Source of the DNA: Trichuris trichiura | Taxonomy: Eukaryota; Nematoda; Enoplea; Trichinellida; Trichuridae | Assembly: GCA_037903355.1 (NCBI GenBank) | Contig: JBAJFE010000005.1 | Coordinates: 1,488,001 to 1,552,000, forward strand | Length of the DNA: 64,000 nucleotides | Direction of reading: 5' to 3' | In this document: in pieces, positions 56,349 to 64,000 of the stretch | How the letters are laid out: the number at the start of each line of letters is the position of its first letter | Numbering within the stretch: the stretch's first letter is position 1 | Notes under the pieces: model-generated | What the model was told of the DNA's origin: nothing | What the model saw: only the letters and a program-made list of their open reading frames with translations | The model's database searches: none | Made by a program: the position numbers and the translations under genes

Positions 56349-58236
56349 AGCTGAAAGTGACGTCGAGTTGGATTCGCCGTCGACTGGCATCGAAAGTTGC
56401 GGGCAAAACACCAGCAAGCGCAATAGCTGCTTTATTACACTCTCAGGCGGCAAAAGGTAGCCTTTTTTTTTACAAACGTTCAACTGCTCTCTCTCTCTCA
56501 ACAGACGAGAAATGCCCGTTTAACGAGAGCATTGCGTCAAGTGGCGACATCTGTTCAATTCCGGAATTTCCTCCGCCATAAGACGCAATTGTATGACAAG
56601 GCCGATGACAATGAGCGCTTGACAATTTTAAAAAAGGAAATTCAAATTTTCAACGGGAGAAAAATTATAGCTATCATTGGAACAAACGAAACGTCTCTTG
56701 TTGAAAAGAAATAAGCGAAAGAAAATAAAGGCGATAGCAACTGAGCACTCAGGCAAATTGCACCTGTTTACCTAACAGGTTTGGGGTGACTCACCTTGCT
56801 GCGACTTCCTTTGGTCGTGCGAACGCGCTGGGTGAAGGCTACGCGGCAGCCATCAGTCGTTCATAAAACTGTGCCGACGAACAACCTGCTTTAAGGCCTT
56901 TGCCGACTCAATAACCAGTGTCCCCAAAACGCACTTGTCACTAACGCTGCTTTACCGATGATGTTTACGTCTGCACGAAAGGCGGAATAGTAATGAAAAC
57001 GGTGCGCAAGCTTGCCGCAATGCCGATGAACGAATACCGTAGCCGTCATTCCTGTTGAACACACAATTTTTCTAATGAAAAAAATGCCATACGAGCATCC
57101 AGACTTTCTAATCAACTCCTAAAACGACAAGCAAAATTGAGTCTTAAAATTTATGGGATTACTGTAGTGCAAAGCAGGTACAATTATATTGTGCAACATA
57201 TACTGCGTGAAAACACCATTTAAGGCTCGCAACAGCTATTAGAACCAATGGAACTTTACTTCCAAACACGGTTTTTATTCCTTATAAGGAGTTTCAATGC
57301 TTAACACTAAAAATTTTGTCCTTCTCATTAATGCAAATTTCGCTTGCGTTCTTAATTAAGAAAAGCGGTATAGTCGTTACGCGCCTTTTAGCGAAACTGA
57401 CTAGCAAAATGCTAATTAATGAAACCGGTAGCTGAGGATGATTTAGCTTTTCCAGCAATTGCTAAGATTAAACGCTTCCACAGCGAGTACAGCTGTAGCG
57501 CAACAACAAAACCTCAAAATTCTCATTAAAAAAGGTTCTCTTGCAACAACGCAAAAAGAAACGCGTACGCGAACGCCGGTTCAGCAGATACGGTAGCCCA
57601 GCGTAACGTTTTGATCCGCATTTACGCGAAATCTAAGTTTCGATTTGAAAAACATGCTGAAATTTTTGACATACTGTCACCTGCTTGTTACGATCCGATT
57701 TATAATTGTGCTACAGCTTGTAAAGTATGCTCAAGTTACGCGGCATAATGATTTTCAAGGTCGTTTGTTACCGTAATAAAATGGAAATGCAAATTTACTG
57801 CAATAAGAAACTGCCAACATAAAAAGTCAAATGCGGTGGTTAACTCACATTGAAATAAAGCAAATCTGAGCTTTAGCTTTGCGCTGCGTGGGGGAATGCG
57901 GCGAAACTGTTCATACCGACTGTGAACCCTTAGCAACGATTGTAAAGCGTAAACTGTTTTGCTTTTAAGTTTGGCATTTTAAATATTCGACGTAAGCGGC
58001 AAATTTTAAATCTTTTTTTCACTCGCCGTTGCAGGCGGTTCATTATCAAAAGGTTAAACTGAAAATCAGACGCGCAGCTTATCACATATCTTTAGGATCT
58101 AACGAAGATAAGATAAGATTATTTTTTTCTGATACGATTGTGCCAAAGAGGAATGAAGCAATGCGTACGAGGGCATAAGTGCGTTTATTTGAATCAGGTG
58201 AAAAATGTGATCGTAAAAAAATACGCGACCATTGGG
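56349..58236. other. Spacer between the calpain and CAP genes
   Basis: Calpain 5' flank and CAP-gene 3' flank. Open frames at 56357-56714 lie just beyond the calpain start on the opposite strand but have no ATG in the better frame and no family match. Nothing else was recognised. Confidence 0.4.
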
Positions 58237-60178
58237 TCAATTAGTTTTCCATAAAGCAAACTGTTTAATGAGATACTTGTATGCGGCATATGGGCCGTAC
58301 TTTGAAAGAATAAGTTCTGCTTCGACGTCGCTTGAAGTAAAATAGTTTTGATTTAAAGACACTTGAAAATGATACGCGTGGGTATCCGATGAACATAATC
58401 CTTCCTTTTCAAGTGCATATCCAATGACAGACTTTGTCTGGAAACCCTTTTGTCCATATGCCGCCATTTGCAATTCGTCGACAACGTAAATTCTGTTCGT
58501 TTCGTTACGCGGCGATTGCATTTCTACCAGTTTTTTCAGCTGAGGGCATTTTGGGTCTTCTGCTCGACTTAAGTATCCAAAAAGTCCCATATCAACATAA
58601 CCTTTGCTAAGCAATTTATTTGTTTCTTCTGGATCCGTAGTTAGGGCGGTAACCATCAATGGAAACAGTGACAATCTGCGCACCGCTATCAAGTTCGCTG
58701 AAAGTTTTAAAATATTGCGCGCCATTATTGAAAATATGCGATTTTTAGGTTACTTGGCTTGCTAGCGCAACCATCCGCATGCGAAGTTTTACAACACAGT
58801 TTGTTGATACATTTGAAGTCACTGGAGCAGAAGGAGCATACTTCTCCAAAATTAGAATATGGTTGAACTCGCTTATCAGCTCTGAAAACAAAATTCTGAG
58901 CTTTACGCATCCGAACAAAAGCCAATATTCAAATATGGAGAAATAACGTTGAAACAAGTTGCTCAACAAAGTGGGTGACAAGGAAAAACTGCCGCTGTTG
59001 ATCGCATAATAAACTGATTCTTACTTGTGCTCAAACAGGCAAGCAACAACTGTTGTTGGTGTCGCTGACGACCAATCGACGCACGCAGAAATAGCGCAGG
59101 CAAATTGACCGCCTTTCCACCACGCAAGCTTTAAAAAAAATTAAGCAAACGTCAATTATGCATTTTCCTAAATACTGTAATTTAAGAAGAAAAGGAAAAT
59201 TTACAAAATTTTTCTTATTCGGAAAGATCTTGACCAGATTTTTGCTTTAAAGATTACTCTTCAAGAAAGCTTTTTCCCATGTTCAAGCTCAATGGTAAAG
59301 CGACTGCTATTACACAAGTTGCATGTACCTGCGCATCAAATAAAATTTTTAAAAAATGAGTTTTTAGGAGGCACCTTCGGGCTAATCCTGCATGACTGGC
59401 AGAAGCCTATGTACTCGCTACTTAAAAATTTCTATTTTAAACGTCTGCAAATCGGTCCAACTACAATTCGAAGGTTACAACGCTTTCGCGCCGTTTTTTG
59501 AAATGTACTTTTGTATATTGAAGTGTACCATCGGTATGCCAACAGAATAGTCTATGTAAATTTTAAGCCGATGGCTAAACTCACCTGTTTATAAGCGTTG
59601 CACATAATCTCTTCTACTGCATTGTCGCATTTGTTATTGTTAAGATCATAAGAATTCTTAAGTTTTTCTATCTCTTTTACGTACTCTGCTACCGACTTCA
59701 GCGACTTGTTGACGTAAATAATTGCCGCGCCGTATGAATCATCCACGTACGTGGCGGAACATGATTGGTCAGCTGCTATTGTTGCCTTTTTTTCCATCTT
59801 AGAACTCCATTCAGTCTACAAACGACGAATTATCAAAGTTGCACGAAAAGAATTAGAAGCCAAATGATGCTTTGCAACTTTGAACGACAAGTTTGCGGTG
59901 CCAACATTATCTCTCTCAAAAAAACGAACTACTACTCTACCACCCGATTGGACTAATCGATTACCAGACATTCCATATTGCTGCTACCGTGATTTGAACG
60001 GAATTTGTTCAGTCGAACGAGAAATTGTTGCCTGTCATTGTCGGTCAACTCAACGGTATTTCCTCTCCTTCCTAAATAGCTTTAGAATATCAGCGAACCT
60101 GACAACCAGTAACGCATACAGCATACCAAAAGACGAAGTTACATCCAATAATAAAAGAGCAAAAGTCGCAAAGAACAT
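58237..60178 (-). CDS. Secreted CAP/SCP-TAPS protein with DUF5648-like C-terminus
   Basis: Six exons with matching phases (60127-60178, 59965-60071, 59585-59815, 59025-59128, 58754-58881, 58237-58697) encode 360 residues. MFFATFALLLLDVTSSF is a signal peptide. The CAP fold follows: LTDNDRQQFLVRLNKFRSNH (helix 1), MECL, then YGAAIIYVNKSLKSVAEYVK where GENIY is usual, MCNAYKQLAWW where CGHYTQ.W is usual, ACAISAC, TVVACLF and the Cys hinge RVQPYSNFGEVCSFCSSDFK, INKLCC. Disulphide cysteines stay but the Glu and His signature residues are lost. Residues about 205-290 show two half-repeats (TTDPEETNKLLSKGYVDMGL, then YGQKGFQTKSVIGYALEKEG) reminiscent of DUF5648. The remaining tail is unknown. CAP proteins are abundant secretions of parasitic worms; the role here is inference. 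Confidence 0.82.
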
Positions 60179-61184
60179 TTTAAACTTGTTGCAATTGCGC
60201 AACATACTTAGCTAATATACCGTAGGCTTTTCGCCAGTAAATATTTGACTGCGAAAACAGTTATCGTCGAGAAAACATGTCAAATCATCGTCGACATGGA
60301 TAGACGATGGCAAAGTTTGCTCACCAATGGGCGAAACGAAGCAAATTCCTTTAAAGATGATAGCGGCAAGCAAACTATGCCGTTGCGCGGCACTGAGGGC
60401 ATTTACGGTTGAAATATTGTGCTGAAGAAAATATCAACGCTTGGAAAACACGATAAACAAAGATAACAGTAAAAAAGTTGCTTCCTATCTTTTTGAATCT
60501 CCTAAACGAGTATGCGTAAGTAAAGCAATGATTAATACTCACCTTTGGGTTAAGAAAAATTTAAGAGTTTCGTAAGAAGTTTATGCGAGCATGCGAGGAT
60601 ACTGCACGTTGGCGGTTTACTGAAGAAAAATTCGATACTGTTTCTCGCTGCCATTGCCAATTTACGCAAAATTAGAATTTGCATGGTGGTAGAAAACGTT
60701 GAAAGTCTCGCAATATTTTACTTAGCGATTCCCGCTTATTTTGAAAGATAAACGAGCTCAGTGTGAATTATTTTCAGCTTTCCGCGAAACGCAAAAATGC
60801 TACAGCCAACAGTGTTAAAATAGAGGAAACAGAACCGAAAAACTGCTCTATTCATGCTTTTGCTTTAACATATTTATTATTGCAACCTGCACATTATTAT
60901 ACTTCGTACGGTAGTTCTCTAGTAAAGCTGATCTACTGCATTCTGAATGGGTTAGAATAGTGAGCTTTAAAAAATATATTTATTATGCTGCTGTGGAATG
61001 TTTTCGTTTGTACGAATAGCCCGTTGAGAGCCAACAGACAACAGGAACACTTGTTCTAAGCTCATACTGATATAGTCATTAAAAATAAAACATACTGTAC
61101 ATGAAGCGATAGTTTAAAATGTTTAAAAAGTCACTTTGAACAGTAAGGATGAAAAAGTGTTTAGGCGGGAAAACGTAGCAAGCA
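60179..61184. other. Divergent spacer between CAP and lectin-like genes
   Basis: About 1 kb between two divergently transcribed genes for secreted or membrane proteins. No gene or repeat was recognised; both promoters must lie here. Confidence 0.5.
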
Positions 61185-62332
61185 ATGAGGAGTCCTCTGA
61201 TTAAATTAGGCTCTGTTTTTCCAATATTGTTTGTTTGGTTTGTCAGCAGCGGACTGCCTGCGGTAAAATCGAAAAAATCCCATTGTCCTCACAATATTTT
61301 CAGCGACGTAGGCGGCTGGGACGAAAATTCAAAATGCTTGGCAATATGGCAGGGAAGATTTGTTGAAACATACAAAAATTTCAACAAGCTGTGCAGTGAA
61401 CGTATTGAAAAAGCAACGACGGCCAATGTGATGTCAAAGTGGGATCTACTCGCGAAGGCAAATGAAGAAAGCTCAATTTTTCTTGGAGTACGAATAAAGT
61501 CAAGATTTTGCAGCAAGAAAGTATGCTTTCTACAATTAATAGATGCTAACGAAAAGAGTGATTTAATTTTGTACGATGAGGAGACGATGGAAGCTTTATA
61601 TAGTACGATCAGCAGCTTCCGCATTCCCGAAAATGTGGCGCATCTGAACCTTTCAAGCAATGGACAATACTGCCTTTTGTTGACCGGCAATTTAATAAAA
61701 GCAGTTTCATGCTCGACGCAACCACTCGTCGTAGATAGACTGATATGCGAAACCGAAGAATTAAAATATTGCTTAGTGACACCGAAAAAAAGAAAATTCT
61801 CATCTCTTTGCTTATGCAAGGAACCACGTACGGAATCGCTTTGCTCAAAGGATGGTAAACCTAAATGCCCAATATTATATTAGTTATTGCAGAGTGCAAT
61901 TGCTTGCAGGAATTGAAAATAAAAGCGTAGAGAAATACGCGCCGGAAAAATTCGATGGTCTGCTCATTGGTTACTGCGCAGTACTGCTTGGCATAACGCT
62001 ATTCTTTGTCTACGTAGTTCGCAAAATAAGGAAACAGGTGCACGGTGAAAACCATTAATTTTCCTGTTCGTACAACTAGTCGAAAAGGACTAAACTGTTT
62101 TAAAAATTCAAAAATATGCTAATCAATAAGAAAATGATTTTCAGGCGACAGGTACGAAAATAATAAAAGAAGAAGAACTATACGAAAAGAGGACGTTTAA
62201 CACACCCGACGAACAAAACAGGTAAATTTATCAACTGTTGTTTTTGTTATTATTTTACAAAAAAAATTCTCGTTTAGGATGAGAAACCCGATTTCGCCCG
62301 TCTCAACGCCTCGCTCGTGGGAATGTCATTAA
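61185..62332 (+). CDS. Type I membrane protein with C-type-lectin-like ectodomain
   Basis: Four exons (61185-61854, 61910-62037, 62145-62221, 62278-62332) join in phase to give 309 residues. MRSPLIKLGSVFPILFVWFV is a signal peptide. The ectodomain (about 30-225) has CTLD-like features: GGWDENSKCLAIWQGRFVET, KANEESSIFLGV, then late cysteines in GQYCLLLTGN, AVSCST and VVDRLICE, an arrangement like the WxG...C...ICE end of a C-type lectin fold. Calcium-binding EPN/QPD and WND motifs are absent, so sugar binding is doubtful. One membrane span follows (LLIGYCAVLLGITLFFVYVV) with a stop-transfer RKIRK and a short Ser/Pro-containing cytoplasmic tail ending RSWECH. The family is not firmly identified; a layilin/chondrolectin-like arrangement is possible. 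Confidence 0.7.
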
Positions 62333-63347
62333 TGTTGCGTGAGTGCACAACAGAATAAACTTTATTTAAAAATCTCATCTACAAAATGTTTACAAGCTTA
62401 CTCCGACATCGCCATCGATCAAAATGGCGCGAATTGCTTTTCGCACCCATACTTTAAACTTGACGTAGAAATAATAAAAAAAAAAAGAAATACGAACAGA
62501 GCTGAAAGTCGGAAAAACATTGCGTATTTCGTGATCGGATTGAAAAGACTTAAAATTGTCAGTACAGCGCTGAAAGCTTAGTGAACCCAACTTTACGCTA
62601 TTCCCTTTGCGCGCTATCGTATTTTTCATTGTTAAAATCATAATTCGGGCTGGTATGTAAATTTTTTTTTGTAGGAAAAGTCGGCTTGCCCATCAATGAT
62701 ACTCTGTTACGCTTAGACAATTCATAATTTGTGAACTTCGTCGTTCAGGCATCCTTGAGCCTTCGTTGAAATATACGAACTCGTAGTAACCGTATTACTA
62801 CGAATCGTAGCATGCAAACGTTGAGCAGAAAGTCGGCTGAAATTACCCTTTTTCGAAATCAACACTACGTCATTGGAACTTACGTGCGCAAACCTGATTG
62901 GCTTACAGTTCTTTGTAGAGGTTAAGCCTCGAGTTCGGTGGCAAATGCATCCCAAAGGAAAATGATTTTTATGCTTATCTGAACATTCTAATACTACATA
63001 TGCTCGTCGTTGAACTGGTGAATAAATGGTGGACACACAAATTGATTGTCCGCGTTTAGCCAGTAGACATATAGTCGGTGGTTTTGAACTACCTTGTTAA
63101 AATGGTCACGTATGGCTAAAGCGTTTAAATTAATTTTGTTATAGTCAACAAAAAAGGTCAGCCGCGTCGAGCGAATGGGGCGAAAGGGAAAAAAGCAAAG
63201 TTAGTAAAAATCGTACACCCAATAAAACCTGCGCATCACTTTCACATCACTACAGTTCACGTTGAAGGTTTTCTAGTCGCGTTGGCAATTGGATTTTTGC
63301 GTCGGCACTGTTTTTGAAGCAAAAACGAAAAGTTTAATTTCTGTCCA
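62333..63347. other. Spacer before COPB1
   Basis: No recognised gene. A 104-codon minus-strand frame (62722-63036) has no family match and no neighbours that would make it credible. The right end is the COPB1 promoter. Confidence 0.4.
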
Positions 63348-64000
63348 ATGGCCACTGGACTTCTCGAGCAGCCGTGCTACGTGTTCATTGCGAAACCGTC
63401 GGATGCCGACTTGCAACCCAACGAAATGCAAATTCGCGAGTCGTTGGAACACGGTAACATTTTTTTAAAATTGCCTAATTATGCGACATTGCTTACGCGT
63501 GCTTTTGTTTAAAGGTAGTTTGTCGTCAAAAATTGAAACTCTTAAGAAGTTGATCTTTGCCGTTTTGAACGGCGAAAAGCTCAGTTCAACAGTGCTAATG
63601 TACGTTATACGTTTTTGTCTTCCGTCGCAGGATCATTTGATGAAGAAATTGTTGTTGGTCTTTTGGGAGATTGTTCCAAAAACAACGGCCGACGGAAAAT
63701 TGATGCAAGAAATGATTCTCGTCTGCGACGCCTATAGAAAAGACTTGCAACATCCGAACGAGTTTGTTCGCGGTTCAACGTTGCGTTTTCTTTGTCGCTT
63801 GAAGGAACCGGAATTGATTGAACCATTAATGCCTTCAATTCGTTCCTGCCTTGAATACAGGCACAGCTACGTACGACGCAACGCCGTCTTGGCCGCCTTT
63901 ACTATATATAAAAATTTTGACTTCCTTATTCCGGACGCGCCCGAATTGATGCACAGCTTCTTGGAAACCGAACAGGACTCATCGTGCAAACGAAATGCCT
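63348..64000 (+). CDS. COPB1: Coatomer subunit beta (COPB1), 5' part only
   Basis: Beta-COP of the COPI coat, which drives Golgi-to-ER vesicle traffic. Exon 1 (63348-63453) starts [14 protein letters not shown]. Exon 2 from 63515 joins in phase and encodes the HEAT-repeat start: [99 protein letters not shown] and [13 protein letters not shown]. The gene runs off the window edge, with about 200 of roughly 950 residues present. No anomalies were seen. Confidence 0.95.

Noticed and set aside
56357..56714. Possible small gene divergent from calpain (mitochondrial-like basic start)
   Set aside because: The best frame begins with GTG, has an upstream stop and no ATG. The joined product matches no family.
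7130..57170. Recurring CTACAGTA / TACTGTAG words (e.g. 7133, 17206, 22699, 41985, 42150, 57160)
   Set aside because: They are scattered without fixed spacing or partner sequence, so they cannot be told from background. A genome-wide k-mer count would decide.
1..64000. tRNA, rRNA or CRISPR features
   Set aside because: No cloverleaf with a convincing B-box, no rRNA-like stretch and no regularly spaced identical short repeats were seen on either strand by eye. tRNAscan and Infernal would be decisive.

Overview
This window is nuclear DNA of a small-genome animal, most likely a nematode of the Trichuris/Trichinella (clade I) type. The evidence is: intron-split animal genes with mostly 40-150 nt introns; an ALG-1/2-type Argonaute whose last residues resemble the nematode ALG-1 tail; a TRA-3/calpain-5-type calpain; a secreted CAP-family protein with nematode-like architecture; a Penelope-like retroelement remnant; and a short interstitial TTAGGC array. 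The species is inferred, not proven. Every gene was built by translating and joining exons by eye, so exon borders are best estimates except where reading phase was checked.

Layout, left to right. A 5'-truncated Penelope-like element (869-1680) lies in a gene-poor stretch. Minus-strand genes follow: CCT3 chaperonin (4578-7071, with an apparent 1-nt frameshift), an unnamed single dsRNA-binding-domain protein (8339-10886) and TM9SF2 nonaspanin (11385-14856). A sparse 3.4 kb comes next, then plus-strand genes: an immediate-early-response (IER-like) gene (18255-19205), RAD9 (20641-21762), MCM-binding protein (21827-24602) and, after 3.5 kb of apparent spacer, glutamine synthetase (28142-29520). 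ISCA2 (29752-30153, minus) faces it tail-to-tail. A 1.26 kb mosaic of direct and inverted repeats (30540-31800) follows, then STT3A (32593-35370, minus) and the Argonaute (35914-41415, minus). A long near-perfect foldback (41687-41884) sits 272 bp upstream of the Argonaute start. IFT80 (42344-45924, minus) and LRCH (46179-50133, plus) are divergent across 254 bp. A calpain-5-like gene (50319-56348, minus) is converged on by LRCH and carries a 3.5 kb repeat-rich intron. A CAP-domain secreted protein (58237-60178, minus) and a lectin-like membrane protein (61185-62332, plus) are divergent. COPB1 (63348 onward, plus) runs off the right edge.

Most genes are housekeeping: protein folding (CCT3), ER glycosylation (STT3A), secretory traffic (TM9SF2, COPB1), Fe-S assembly (ISCA2), nitrogen metabolism (glutamine synthetase), genome maintenance (RAD9, MCMBP) and cilia (IFT80). 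Two genes bear on small RNA or dsRNA biology (the Argonaute and the dsRBD protein). The CAP/lectin-like pair looks like worm surface or secreted products.

Points most worth a second look: the foldback beside the Argonaute, the PIWI-domain insertion, the two competing last exons of LRCH, the CAP protein with lost signature residues and a C-terminal extension, the mosaic repeat, and a dispersed repeat family sharing a terminus that contains ATGCAGGTTC.
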